Numbered from the stretch's first letter, positions 1 to 12,447 are shown. The stretch is 37,662 nucleotides of DNA from Allomyces macrogynus ATCC 38327 (GCA_000151295.1 GG745363.1:244313-281974); one strand, 5' to 3'. Notes: generated from the letters alone by a model not told the origin. Translations and numbers: made by a program.

Positions 1-2189
1 TACGGGCGCGTTCGAGCGCGAGCAGGTGGGCGCTACGCGCCGGTGCCGGTGCCCAACGTGCACGTCGATGGCGGCAAGTCGCCCGAAGGGATGGGCGCGT
101 CGGTCGGCTCGTCAGAGTCGGTCGCGGCCGCATCGTCGCCGTCGCTCTCCCGCCCCGAACCCAGTCCCGCACCGCGGCTTGACTCGTCGGCGTCGGTCCC
201 AACTACCACCTTCGCGCCCGACCTGTCCACCCCGTCTACTGCAACCACCTCCACCGCGCCGGGTCCGCGCGCGCGCACCGGCACCCTCGCGTTCGTCGAC
301 TTCCCGTCGTTCCAGTACCATCGGCGCTCACGGTACGCGTCGGGCGCACCGACCACCCCGATCTCGCCGCTCGCGCCGCTCCGGTCGCCGCCACCACCGG
401 CCGCACGCCCGATTAACGGCAGCGTGCCGAGGTTTGGGCTCGCGCTGACCAAGTTTCACACGATCGAGGGCAATCATCGGCGCGTGCGGAATATTCCCCA
501 GGTCGCCGCGACGCCGCCCGAGGGCTCGGCGCCCGCGGCCGGCGCGGGGATGGGGATGGGGGTGGGAGGGGTGGCCGAGCGACTGTTCCGGTCGCGCACG
601 TCGTCGCCGCACGTCGGGTCCGACCCGCCGGCACCGCCGGTGGGGACGGGATCGAGGGGTCGCCGGTCAAGGGTCGCGACGCTCGCGACCGCGTCGGCCG
701 CGGTGGATTGGGCCGAAGTCGCGCCGAACGCGTGGCATCCGGCGCCTGCGCCGGTGCAACCGCCGAGGGCACCGACCTGGGACGATGTGGCAGTGGCACT
801 CGCTGATGGAGAACGTGGGGTGCGGGGATTGGCGTTGCCGGAGGCCGCGGTCGTCGCCGGGTTCAATGCAGCTGCGGGGGAGGGGGTGGTTGAGTCACCA
901 ACGGCCGCCGAGTTTTCGACGAATGGCGCGAGGTTGTCGCCGATGGACGACTTCCCGCCAGTGTCACCGGCACCTCCGGCGCCGCTCGACCCGTCCTCGC
1001 TACACGCGCACGTCCTCGTCTGCGTCCCGTCGTCGGCCGCCTTCCCGGCCAACCTCGAGTACCTCCTCTCCTCGCTGCGCGACGGCGCACGCGCGCTCGA
1101 CGACGACGAGGACCCTGACGGGACCTTGGTTCCGGTCGTGATCCTCAGTTCGGCGGTGCCCTCGCACGACGAGTGGCAAGCCCTGGACGCGGCGTACCGC
1201 GGCTGCGTCGCGCACGTGAGGGGCAGTCCGTTGGTCCCGCGGGATTTGGTCCGCGCGGGAGCGCCGCACGCGTCGCGCGTGGTCGTGTTGGCGGACGATG
1301 CGGCGGTGGTCGGGGCCGCGGGGAGGGAGAAGTTGGAGGATGCGAATGCGGTTATGGTACGCTTTGGGTGTCGGGTTTGGGATGGAGTTTGGACTGATGG
1401 CGAACGTGATGGTGCGTGTAGGCGGTGTTCAACCTCAAGGCCGTGTGCTCACCGAACACATTCATTGTCGCGGAATTCGTGCACAACGAAACGATGCGGT
1501 TCTTGACGGAACATGACGTGCACATGGACGCGGCCGCGGCTGCGGCCGACATGTACGGTGGCGACTCGATCGGTACGCAGTTCATCTCTTCTAGTTCCTC
1601 TCATTCTGACGCGCACTCACCCCACCCCGTTTCGTTAGCCCACCGCGCGCCATCATTCATGGCCGGCAACGTTTTCACCGTCTCGATGCTCGACTCGGTC
1701 ATCGCGCAAGCCTTTTATACCCCACACCTCGTCGCTGTCCTGAAACGCCTCTTGGGGACCGACACTGCGACTCACCCGAACGACTCGCGCACCTCCGCAC
1801 ACGTCGTGCAAGTCGCCGTGCCCGCAGCGTTCATTGGGCACCCTCTGAAACACCTCGCGGTCGCGATGCTCCGTGGCTCGCATGGTGTGAGGCGCGGGGT
1901 CGTTTTGGGGCTGTACCGGCTCGCACGTGTCGAGCCTGCTGCCGGTGGTGGTGGGTGGGAGGAGGAGAGCGAGGAGGACGAGGAGGATTGCGTCTGGTTT
2001 AGGCGCGTCATTGTCGCGCCGCCGCCGTGGGTGGTTTTGAATGCAGAGGATCGCGTGTTTGTGTTGGCGCATCCGATGCGTGGGCGGGCGGCGGATGTGA
2101 GTGGGCCGATGGAGGAGGAGGTCGTGGTGGAGGGGAGTGTGTGGACGTCGGCGTTTGGGAGCGAGGATGGGGAGAGCGACGAGGAGTAG
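1..2189 (+). CDS. Slo/BK-type calcium-activated potassium channel, C-terminal part (5' end outside window)
   Basis: Proposed exons <1-1356, 1422-1572 and 1639-2189 (TAG stop). Introns 1357-1421 and 1573-1638 both begin GTACGC and end TAG; the second is 66 nt, in frame, with a CTGAC branch site. The first ~310 visible residues are Pro/Ser/Ala-rich and look like a disordered linker. From about nt 1000 the protein follows the RCK2 gating-ring domain of BK channels: strand HVLVCVPSS, then VVILSS, GSPLVPRDLVRAG (BK: GTPLSRADLRAV), VAEFVHNETMRFL (BK: ITELVNDSNVQFL), FTVSMLDSVIAQAFY (BK: FAVSVLDSLMSATYF) and a final VVLNAEDRVFVLAHP strand. The pore, voltage sensor and RCK1 should lie upstream of the window. 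The family opens a plasma-membrane K+ pore in response to Ca2+ and voltage. Oddity: an acidic DDDEDPDG stretch lies between the first RCK2 helix and strand B, while the usual calcium-bowl position is poly-Ala. Confidence 0.82.
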
Positions 2190-2849
2190 GGGAGGAACAG
2201 AGGAACGGAGGAACGGACGGACGGAGGGACGAAGGGAGGAGGGACGTGGAGAGGAGGAGTAGTGTCGAAATTGCTGTACATAGGTAACGATCAGATCAGT
2301 GATACAGATGCAGCCGCTGGCGTCGATCGTGGGGAGGCATGGGATCGCGGGACGCGCTGATGCTTGCGCGTTTGGGCTCGCGCATGGGATCCATGCACGG
2401 GCGAATCGCCGCCCGAGGAGGAGGTTGTCGCGGAGGCAAGCGCGAGGACGTCGGCATTTGGGTCCGAGGATAGGGACAGAGGGGAGGAGCGACGGCGTGT
2501 CAGGAAAGGTTTGTCCACAAGGGGCGAACCAGTGACATGACGTCCAGCACGATCACGCGCGCGCGCGCATGGGCGTGAAGGTGGGTCGTGGGATCCCGAC
2601 GACGGTTGTGCTGACGCGCGCAAGGAACGCAGCGTCCCGCCAACGAGAAGGGACAGGTTCGAGACGATGATGCACACGTGGTCGTGATCGGCGTTGGGGG
2701 CAAGGATGCCCGCATCGCTGACGTCAACGCATCGCGGATCGTGGTCACGGAGTACGACGCGCTGCCAGACGAGACGACGCGCTGGTGCAGGGTGTCGCGA
2801 TGCAGGGACAGAGCGGCCAGAATGGGGGCAAAAAAAAAATATCGGTCGT
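2190..2849. other. intergenic, convergent 3' ends
   Basis: This is about 660 nt between the TAG of the channel gene and the TAA of RPB8, which converge. It contains purine-rich GGA repeats near 2180-2250, a short GCGCGC run near 2560 and an A run at 2830-2839. No conserved frame or RNA gene was recognised. Both transcripts presumably end here. Confidence 0.5.
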
Positions 2850-3393
2850 TTACTTGCGCATCAGCAAATACACGTTCTCGCCCTTGGTGAACGCGGCGAG
2901 ATCCTTGAACTCGGCCTTGAGCCGCAACAACAGGCCGCCAAACGAAATGTACACGGAGCTACACACGTGCCAGTGTCAGTCTACCGCGCTCGCGAGCGAG
3001 TTCGGATTCGTGCAAGAGTCGGCCTCGCGCGCCGAGTGCAACATACACTTGACTGCTCCCCTCGTCCTCCATCTTATAGCACTTGCCGTGGCACACGTAA
3101 TCGTACTCGTCCGACAAATCGCGCGGGTCCGACGGCAGCTTGTCGCGCCACGAGTCGGAGACCGATGCGGTCGCCGCATTGCCGTTGAGCGCGAGCGAGG
3201 TGGTGAGCATGAGCGTGACCTTGTCGCCGGCCTTGAGAGGGTAGAGTTCGTTGTTGAAGTCGAGAATCAGGTCGGCGTTGTAGTTGGCGGACGTGGCGGT
3301 CAGGCGCGAGACGCGGTCGAACCGCTGGCCGTCCTTGTCGACGTCGGCGATCGTGAAGAGGTCGTTGAATAGGTAGGTGTCGCCGCGGGACAT
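2850..3393 (-). CDS. RPB8: RNA polymerases I/II/III subunit RPABC3 (RPB8)
   Basis: Exons on the minus strand: 3393-3047 and 2958-2850, with an 88-nt intron (2959-3046) that starts GTATGT and ends TAG. The spliced product is 151 residues, close to the usual ~146-150 for this family. The N-terminal half matches RPB8 closely: FDRVSRL, DLILDFNNELYPL and GDKVTLML. The second exon gives YISFGGLLLRLKAEF and ends ENVYLLMRK, the family's C-terminal signature. RPB8 is a small OB-fold subunit shared by the three nuclear RNA polymerases. The ATG at 3393 matches the normal N-terminus (a short lead, then LFNDLFTIADVD). The gene reads away from the adjacent tRNA-Val. Confidence 0.95.
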
Positions 3394-3619
3394 GGTGCTG
3401 GTGGTGCGGCGGGGGGTTGAGGATGCCGGTTGGTGGTGCGTGGTGGTGGTTTTCGATCGTGTCGGGTGTGCAGGACGAGCCGCAGAGCGGTGGGAGCGCG
3501 CGAGGGGGTAGGCGCAGTCGCGTGCCGTCACGTTGGCTGTCGCTAGATCAGCCCAGAAAGGGGGCACATGGCAACAAACGACAGCCGGACTGTATACTAT
3601 TTCCAGAAGACACAACCAC

Positions 3620-3692
3620 GTCACCGTGGTGTAGTGGCCATCACGTCAGTCTCACACACTGAAGGTCCGCAGTTCGATCCTGCGCGGTGACA
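3620..3692 (+). tRNA. tRNA-Val(CAC), copy 1
   Basis: This 73-nt cloverleaf has a 7-bp acceptor GTCACCG/CGGTGAC with discriminator A. The anticodon stem TCAGT/ACTGA is fully paired around loop CTCACAC, so the anticodon is CAC. The T arm CGCAG-TTCGATC-CTGCG is perfect. The layout and D arm match known eukaryotic tRNA-Val(CAC) genes. Encoded CCA is absent, as expected for a nuclear gene. No T-run terminator is seen immediately downstream. Confidence 0.93.
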
Positions 3693-5890
3693 TTACACGG
3701 CACTCCCTGACAGCGCTTCCTGGCCTGACGCCCCAGGATGAGCTGTTCTGTGTCAGCATTTACTTCTTGGCCCAGAGCATTGTTCCTTTTGCCTGCAGTT
3801 CCCTCTGTTCCCTGCTGTCGCCATTAGCATCGCTGTCAACCAGCTCCAGGGTCCGCTTGAGTCGTCTCCAATGAGAGGCCCCTCATGATGCTGGTATTGA
3901 TGCCATGATGCCAGACCCCACCCCACCATGCACACATGGTCCACTACTGCCCACAATGCTCATGGCCCTCCGCACTGAACTGGCTCGCTACTGTGCACAA
4001 CTGTGCCCTCACCAACTTGGCTGTGACTGCAACCACCCATGGTGTATTGGTCGCCCCACTTGCCCTTGCCATGGCACATGCACACAAGTTGACACTGCAG
4101 GGTGCACTCAACTCAGTGTGCTGACCCTCAGACAGCCTGTGCAGATCCCCTGCCAACAATGATGCTGAAGCCACTGATGACAACAATGAGGAGGACAATG
4201 ACAACCTGACCCAACTTGCAGCCCACACACATGACATCCACCATAGTGCAATGCAACTGGCCACCCTCACATGGCACATACCTGCCATGTCTGTCCTGCT
4301 CTGTGTCCCATGCATCCTTGCTGCAGCTATTGACACCACACGCCCAACCCCCACTGGCCCACCTGTGGGTCTTGTCAACAACACGTTGATGCTTGTCGCA
4401 CATGTGGCTGTGCTTGACTGTGGCAGTTACCAACCAATGGGGAAATTGTGGCTGTTGCATGACATGCACATGCAGTACTTATGGGCGTGTTGCACACAAG
4501 GGCCCAGATCAATTTGGGCGTGCATGTCACATGCACAACAGATTTGAGCCAGGCATGGCACACAGTGGGACTGATTCATAATGCGGCTGAAAGGGTGGTC
4601 ATTGAGTTGGCAGATGAGGTTCCTGGGCAGGGGACAGAGTGGATCATGTTGAGTATGTGGGTGGGGACGTCACACGCAATTGCGCAGTTTGATGCAACAA
4701 TGGTGGATGTGTTGGTGGATCTTGGGGTGGGCGGATTGCCCATGCGCAGGGTGCAAGAGTTGGTGGATGCAGTGCATGACACAGCCATGCAGGTGGACAA
4801 AGCGGTTTTGCAGGAAGCATTGGGCGACATGTGCACAAAGATGTGGAAGGAGGTGGTTGTGCCACATGTGCATGCATGTTGGGAGGCTGTGGTCCACTTG
4901 GCTGTGGTGGGGGTCCTGTATTAAGGAGGGCACAGTGGGGAAGAAGTGGAAGAGGACAGTGAGGATGGATCAAGGGTCGAGAAGCCAAGGTGGTGATGGC
5001 AGGGACCAGGGAGAGTGGTTGATGTGCTGCTTGCATGGCCAATTGTGGAGGATGGTGACTGATGTTGATGATGGTGCCAGTGGTTTTGTTGACAGTTCCT
5101 GTTGCATAGTTTGCCCCTTGCTGGCTCTTCCCATGAGAAAGTAATGTTTTGCAATCATTTTGCATTGCCCAATGTGGTAGGAAACTCTGCAATCCAAATC
5201 GTCCACCAAAATTCATTGATTGTGGGGAATCACAAATTGTCATTGCATTCCTCCTCCTGCAGTTGAATCCAATCATATGCTGAATACTTTGATTCTTTGA
5301 GGTTGTTTGACCTTGATGCTCTCCTACTCTGCATCAGTCTCTGCAGTCAGTTCAAACCTGGCCAAGAGCATGTGGGCAGACACAATTGAGTGTTGGCAGT
5401 GAGCCATATGGAAGTGCCACAATTTGCCAGGTTCACCATGTTTGTTGAGCCCTGAGCCAAACTCCATCATTTTTACATGAAATGCTGCTGAAAAATTTAA
5501 AATGCTGATCCTTTTGAGCATGTTCAATGCCTCTTCTAAGATCACAGTGCACAAAGCACCACCAAACCAGGGTACTTTTAATGACTGGCCAACACTGTGG
5601 TGGTGATGATGGAGTCACAGCACACAGGTCTGGCCAATCAACAAGCACATGCACACAAATGTGGCTGGTGCACATTCTTCTGTTAAGCACAATTGTGAGC
5701 ATATGGCATAAGCATGGCAGTGCAGCCTTGCCCAACTGGGACCCATTTGCAGCAGCTGGAAACAACTCCCTCCATCCAATGATAGTGTTGCATGGGGTCA
5801 CTGTGGACACAAACCAGTGGACCTGGGTGGTGGAGCAGCAACCACTGTGGTTGCCCCAAACTGTGAAGCGTATGGCTTTGGGGAGCGCCA
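3693..5890. mobile_element. CpG-depleted, TG/CA-rich tract between two tRNA-Val genes; probable decayed mobile element
   Basis: Base composition changes abruptly right after tRNA-Val copy 1. In 4141-4500 I counted about 4 CpG dinucleotides, against roughly 6 per 60 nt in neighbouring genes, while TG and CA are abundant. This is the usual mark of old cytosine methylation and deamination, typical of silenced transposons. No terminal repeats, reverse transcriptase, transposase or integrase motif was recognised. Broken plus-strand frames occur at about 4155-4924 and 5527-5910, and a long minus-strand frame at 5433-5990. The tract ends ~160 nt before the second tRNA-Val. Element class is unknown; mobile origin is inferred from composition and location only. 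Confidence 0.45.
4155..4924 (+). pseudogene. decayed coding-like frame inside the CpG-depleted tract
   Basis: Two overlapping plus-strand frames look like parts of one ancient protein. Frame 1 (about 4155-4547) begins with an acidic Asn/Asp/Glu stretch, followed by a hydrophobic segment near VLLCVPCILAAA. Frame 2 (4481-4924) has a helical-looking series such as ELADEVPGQG, VDVLVDLGVGGL and VQELVDAVHDTAMQV and ends at TAA. A shift between 4481 and 4547 would be needed to join them. No family was recognised, and Trp/His/Met/Cys are frequent, as expected from C-to-T decay. It could equally be chance open frame in stop-poor DNA. Confidence 0.25.
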
Positions 5891-6013
5891 ATCGGATTGC
5901 AGGGCAGTGACGGCTCGGAATATGAAAATTTACGTGTGTTTGGTGTGCACGCGCTGAGCGCGGAAGCGAGGACGATGGTGCTCTTACCAAGTATTTCCTC
6001 GAAATTTTCGAAC

Positions 6014-6049
6014 GGCAGCATAGCTTAGCGGTTAAGCGCGGCCGGCCTT
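6014..6049 (+). pseudogene. 5' half of a tRNA, abutting tRNA-Val copy 2
   Basis: The stretch begins GGCAGCATAGCTTAGCGG and contains a perfect A-box match (TRGYNNARNNG) at 6021-6031. A D stem GCTT/AAGC encloses an AGCGGTT loop. The sequence stops in what would be the anticodon arm and is followed at once by a complete tRNA-Val. No matching T arm or 3' acceptor strand lies downstream. The D arm is closest in style to tRNA-Thr, but isotype cannot be settled. Confidence 0.5.
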
Positions 6050-6122
6050 GTCACCGTGGTGTAGTGGTTATCACGTGCGTCTCACACACTCAAGGTCCCC
6101 AGTTCGATCCTGGGCGGTGACA
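6050..6122 (+). tRNA. tRNA-Val(CAC), copy 2
   Basis: Same 73-nt cloverleaf as copy 1, with acceptor GTCACCG/CGGTGAC and discriminator A. The anticodon stem TGCGT/ACTCA holds a C-U mismatch at the middle pair around CTCACAC. The T arm is CCCAG-TTCGATC-CTGGG. It is fused directly to the tRNA half at 6014-6049. A T-rich stretch lies at 6174-6183. It may be functional, but the stem mismatch makes it weaker than copies 1 and 3. Confidence 0.85.
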
Positions 6123-6317
6123 TCACTATCTGAGTTGTTATCAGGAAATCATTGACGTTGACGAAAAGTATAGATTTTATTTTTCGGATGCTCATCTCGT
6201 CAGTGCAAATGCTTATGGTTCCGCCTGACCCAGGCCCATTTACCGCCAAAAGACAGCCAACATTAGCTCCAGGTATCGTCCTGTCCACCACGACAGTTCG
6301 CCGCATGCATCACCAAT

Positions 6318-8170
6318 TCAAAACATGTTCTGCGTGACATACGCGACCACTTTCGTCAACCAATGCACTTGCCTCGCCTCCAGGTCCTTCTCCTCGACCA
6401 CCTGACTCGGCGCCCACAACCCGTTCACCTCGTCGCGCAACTTCTCTTGGAGCTGCTTGTTGGTCGTGACGACAATCGCTTGCGCCTCGACGTCGCGGTG
6501 CATCGACCGGTGCCCGAAATTCGACGACCCGATCACGGTTAGCCATGGGAGACGGGACGTGACGGGCGAGATCCAGAGTCCCTTGGGGTGGAACGTCCAC
6601 CCGGGACGCGCGTACTCGGCGAGCACGATCGGTTGCGCCGCGCCACGGACGCGCGCGAGGAACCGCGACTCGAGCCACGTGTAGGCATCGGGAATATACT
6701 TGGAGACGCCCTTGGACCCGAAAAAGCCGTTGGCCTACACAATCCAAAAAAGCTACCGTCAGCGTTCGCGTCCAATCCCATCTGGCGAAATCAAAAACCG
6801 AGCGTACCTGCGGCGACGCCGTCAACACATGCACCGGCCGGTTCAACCCCAACACCGTATTCATCGTCGCGGGCGTCATATTGAAATACCCCGACGTAAA
6901 ATACACGTTCCAATCGCTCTTCTCGCCCTGCGCGTCGGCCGCTTGCTTGAGCCCGGACCAGACACCCGCCATCAAGTCGTGTTCCTGGTACACGCCGAGC
7001 GGACTCGCCTGGACGGCCGGTACGATCAGCGTGTCCTTGGCCCCCTTCTCCACCACCTCGCCCGATTCGACGATGAGGGCCGGCGCAAGCCGCGCCTGCG
7101 CGTGCCGCTTGTACTCGCGCGGCGCGTCGACGGGCGAGTAGGGTGTCGGCGCGACCAGCTCGTACCCCTCCCCCTCCTTCTTTTCCGCCACCCGCACGCG
7201 AAATGACACGTCGGCCACGGCCTCGACCACGCGTGCGTAATGCCGTGCAACCCGCGCATCGGCAATCTGCATGTACCGGTCCTGGCGGTTGGTGAAATAG
7301 TCGTGGCTGAGATTCGCACCGGAAATGATCAGCTGGTCGTCAGTCGCGAACAGCTTAAAGTGCAGTAGCCCGATGGTCTCATTGAACCGCGGCGGGATCA
7401 GCCGTTTTTTCCAGCCCGTCAATTCGGGCGTGTGGTAGAGGGCGATGTGGACACGGTCCGGGAACGCCGAGATGAGCGGTGCCAGCGCGGTGACCGAGTT
7501 GCTGGAGGCGCCGCGAGTGCCGCGCAGGTAGTCGATCAGAATCGTGCATTTGGTGGAGGGGTTGGTGAGCAGCGAGTCGTGGATGGTTTGGATCTGTAGG
7601 GTGGGTGAGGGTTGGTTGGGGTGGGATGCGACGTCGAGCACGGGCGGATGGGCGCGGAGAGAGCGTACCAGGTCGTGCTCTTGCGGGCCAATGTAGAGCG
7701 CCGACAGGACGATATGGCGCCGGGCGTTGCGGATATTGGCCTGGAGTTATCGAACCGGGTCAGCATCGGATTTCGATCGCGACCACGAACACAGGGCACG
7801 GCGTCCACTGACCGTGGCACAGCAAACCGCTCAGCGTACTGCCGCGGCAGCGTACGACGTTGTCCACCAGTTTTGATTGGTCGGCCGGTCATCAGGTTCA
7901 AATTACCTTGAGCTGCTCGTAAAAACCGGCAGGCGACGTGAGCACCTGCACTTGGTCGCCGTCGACCATGTAACCGAGCTTGGACCACGGCGATGGCGCA
8001 GCGGCATCATTCTTAGCCAAGGCTGCTGCTGCTGCGGGCGTTGGTGCCGACAGAGTTGGTGCTGCTGCTGATACTGATGCCGAAGTCGGCCATCCAGACT
8101 GGCCGCGCGCGTGGTGCGTGACAAGCTGCGCGAGCAGGCGCGCCGTTTCGGAGAGCCGGTGTGCGGCCAT
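6318..8170 (-). CDS. PGS1: CDP-diacylglycerol--glycerol-3-phosphate 3-phosphatidyltransferase (PGP synthase)
   Basis: Exons on the minus strand: 8170-7907, 7740-7669, 7593-6808 and 6734-6318, all introns phase 0 (166, 75 and 73 nt; donors GTAATT, GTACGC, GTACGC). The product is 512 residues, close to yeast and human PGS1. PGS1 makes phosphatidylglycerol phosphate from CDP-DAG and glycerol-3-phosphate, the committed step towards cardiolipin in mitochondria. Visible family blocks are IVLSALYIGPQEHDL, TILIDYLRGTRG, IPPRFNETIGL, LSHDYFTNRQDRYMQI and YFTSGYFNMT. The first HKD site is H190-x-K192-x4-D197, followed by SGANLS. The second is H423-x-K425 followed by GLW, with GSSNFGHRS downstream; the Asp is absent, as in other PGS1 proteins. 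The ATG at 8170 leaves ~60 residues of Ala/His-rich leader, plausible for a mitochondrial presequence. It shares a promoter region with the syntaxin gene. Confidence 0.95.
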
Positions 8171-8647
8171 GGTCTATTGCGCGTGCTGGCAGCGTGCTTG
8201 CTGTTCGAGAAGAGGACCAGATGTGGAATCGTCGAGGTGGAATGAGTGCAGCGGAAGGGCCAAGGACCAGGCAGCACAGGGCAACCGCGAGTAACAGTTG
8301 GCAACACATTGCTGATCAGCTTAGCACGTGGGTCGCGCCAAAAATGAAGTCCACGCCGGGCCTGACCAAGAGAAGGCAAAACCATCGCTTGGCGCCGCTT
8401 GACTCGCTGCTGCTGCCTTTTCTTTCCCTGCTCGAAGACTTGAATACCGGGCCTCGCCCCGGCCGTTGCCTCCTCCTCTCCACCCACCCGCCGAGGACCC
8501 ACTGCAACCGCAACTGCCCGCACTCGCGCCGTGGCTCGACGCTCATCGACCCGCCGCCCCCCCAGCCCGCCCCGGCGCGACTCGCGCGGCCAGTTCTCTC
8601 CCTACTCGACTTGTTTCGACTCGCCAACACCAACCTACCAACTCACC
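8171..8647. promoter_or_regulatory. shared divergent promoter region, PGS1 / syntaxin
   Basis: This 477-nt spacer separates two divergent ATGs, so both promoters must lie here. The syntaxin side is pyrimidine-rich (CCTCCTCCTCTCC near 8468). No TATA-like element could be assigned with confidence. Confidence 0.5.
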
Positions 8648-10015
8648 ATGAGCCAGTACCAACGCCCACCACAACAAGACTCGCGCGGCGCCTACGAGCC
8701 GGCCAATGCGCGCGCGAGCCCGGCCCAGTCGCCGCCCGTCGGCCGCGACCGGATGGCCGAACTGCGCGTAAGTCCTGCCCGCCACGAACTTGTGCCTCAT
8801 TGCCAAGCGCGTCTGACGTTCTGCTGCTGTGTGCTCTAGGCTGCCGGCATCCAGCGCCCCATGACCGTCTACTCGAACGACCCGAACGCTGGCGTCGCTG
8901 CCGGGTCACCGAGTGGGGCTGTTGTTGCCGAGTTTCTCGACGATGTACGCCGCCGCCGCCGCTGCCGCTTCCGCTTCGTATTTTTTTTTGTGCGAAGGCG
9001 CTGACCATATCCGCGTATAGGTGGCGGCCATGGACCGCGCACTGCGCCGTGTCAAGGAGGACCTCGCGCGGCTCGACCAGAGCCAACGGCGCGTGTTTGA
9101 CGCGATGCCCGAGCGGCAGGCCGCCGAGAACCAGCGCGAAATTGATGCGATTACCGCACAGACCAAAAGCGTGTTGAGTCGCATGCGCGATGACTTGAAC
9201 CGTACGTTCTCGACCGCAACGCTGCCCCGTATCCTCGTTCGTGTGTGCCTCACCGCCATTCCGCAAATATAGACCTCGACGCGCAACTCGCAACCCTGAC
9301 GCGCGGTACCGCCGACTACGCCATGTGCGGCAACCAGCTCGTCACCGTCAAGAAGCGGTATCAGGAACAGGTGCAGGCCTTCCACGCGCTCGAAACGGCC
9401 TTCCAGGGTCGGCAACGCGACCGCTTACTCCGCGAAATGCGCATCGTGAAACCCGACGCGACCGCCAACGATGTCGACGAGTACCTCGCCTCGGGCGGCC
9501 AAGGCGGGATTTTCGCACAAGAAGTCCTGCACTCGGCGCGGTACGGCGACGCACGCAACGCGCTTCGTGCGGTCCAGGACCGGCACGCCGAATTGCGCGC
9601 GATCGAGGCGACCGTCGAGGAACTGGCGCAACTGTTCTTGGACTTGAATACGTTGATTGAGCAGCAGGATTACACGATCAATCAAGTGACCGAGTACGTC
9701 GAGGCGACGACGAATGACTTGGAACGCGGCGAGAAGGAGGTCGACAAGGCTGTCGAAATTCGGAAAAACAGTATCAAGTGGTCGTGGTACTTGTGCGGGT
9801 GCGTCGTGCTGATCCTCGCCGCGGTCGCGATTTGGCTGTTTGTGTTTGGCCCGGGGAAAGATTGGATCAAGGGGTCCGGGAATTCGTCGGGCAGTACGAC
9901 GACGACGGTGGTCGTGGTCACGGCAACGCCCACGCCGACTCCAACGGCCTCGGGGATCGCCAAGTCGCTCTTGGATGCGTGGACGCCCGCACCGACGCCG
10001 GCACCAACACCTTAG
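8648..10015 (+). CDS. plasma-membrane-type syntaxin (Qa-SNARE) with an extended lumenal/extracellular tail
   Basis: Exons 8648-8767, 8840-8944, 9021-9201 and 9273-10015; donors GTAAGT, GTACGC, GTACGT; acceptors all TAG. The product is 382 residues. The N-terminal part fits a syntaxin Habc bundle (VAAMDRALRRVKEDLARL and LVTVKKRYQEQVQAF). Residues ~240-300 form the SNARE motif, with ELAQLFLDLNTLIEQQ and the zero-layer Gln at about 266-267. A membrane span WSWYLCGCVVLILAAV... covers ~305-327. Syntaxins of the Sso1/STX1 class drive exocytic fusion. Most syntaxins end just after the membrane span. This one continues for 55 residues rich in Thr, Pro and Val, with one N-S-S sequon and TPTPTPT-like repeats, before TAG at 10015. 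The tail is in one open exon with the SNARE motif, so it is not an annotation join. Confidence 0.93.
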
Positions 10016-10540
10016 ATTTCGTGATTTTGTTGTTTTCGTTTTTGCTCTGGACCGTTTCGCACCGTGCTGCTCGCCGCCTACTCCTCTACGTACCGTTCTT
10101 GGTTGTTTGTTGTTCTTTTTTGCTGCCGCGGCACGATGCCCCCTCTCCCCGCCAACCGTTCCCCGTTTCCTCCCTTTTCACCGTGTACTGATGCATGCCC
10201 GACCCTTTTCGTAAACGGCTTCTCGACACAGTCGTGCCCTCGTCATTTCATTTGTGCCACGGCACGCGACCGTCTTGCCCCGCTTCTTTTCCATGTTGCT
10301 TAGTTTTGTCGTCAATACAGATATCACCGGTCGTGCAGAATGCGCAAACGAGCATAAAAAAATCTATTATCAAGACGGCGAGTTTGCTGAACCGAAAACG
10401 ACCAAAAACATCCAAAACTGCGCGCTAGCCAACCATCCAGCCAGCAGCGAGCTCCGTCGAGCTCCTCCGGCTGCCCCTCTCCTCTCTCTCCCACAGCGCG
10501 CGCTCCAACCTCCTCCTCCCTCCCCTTATCCCTCAACGCT
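10016..10540. other. intergenic, convergent 3' ends of syntaxin and RAB6
   Basis: This 525-nt stretch lies between two stop codons that face each other. It is T- and C-rich at first (TTTTGTTGTTTTCG), with an A-rich block AAAAAAATC near 10360 and a pyrimidine-rich block at 10470-10540. No gene was recognised. Confidence 0.5.

Positions 10541-12447
<1,907 letters not shown>

Noticed and set aside
3905..4162. Cys/His-rich frame resembling a zinc finger
   Set aside because: Cys and His abundance follows from the TG/CA-rich, CpG-poor composition, and spacing fits no zinc-binding pattern.
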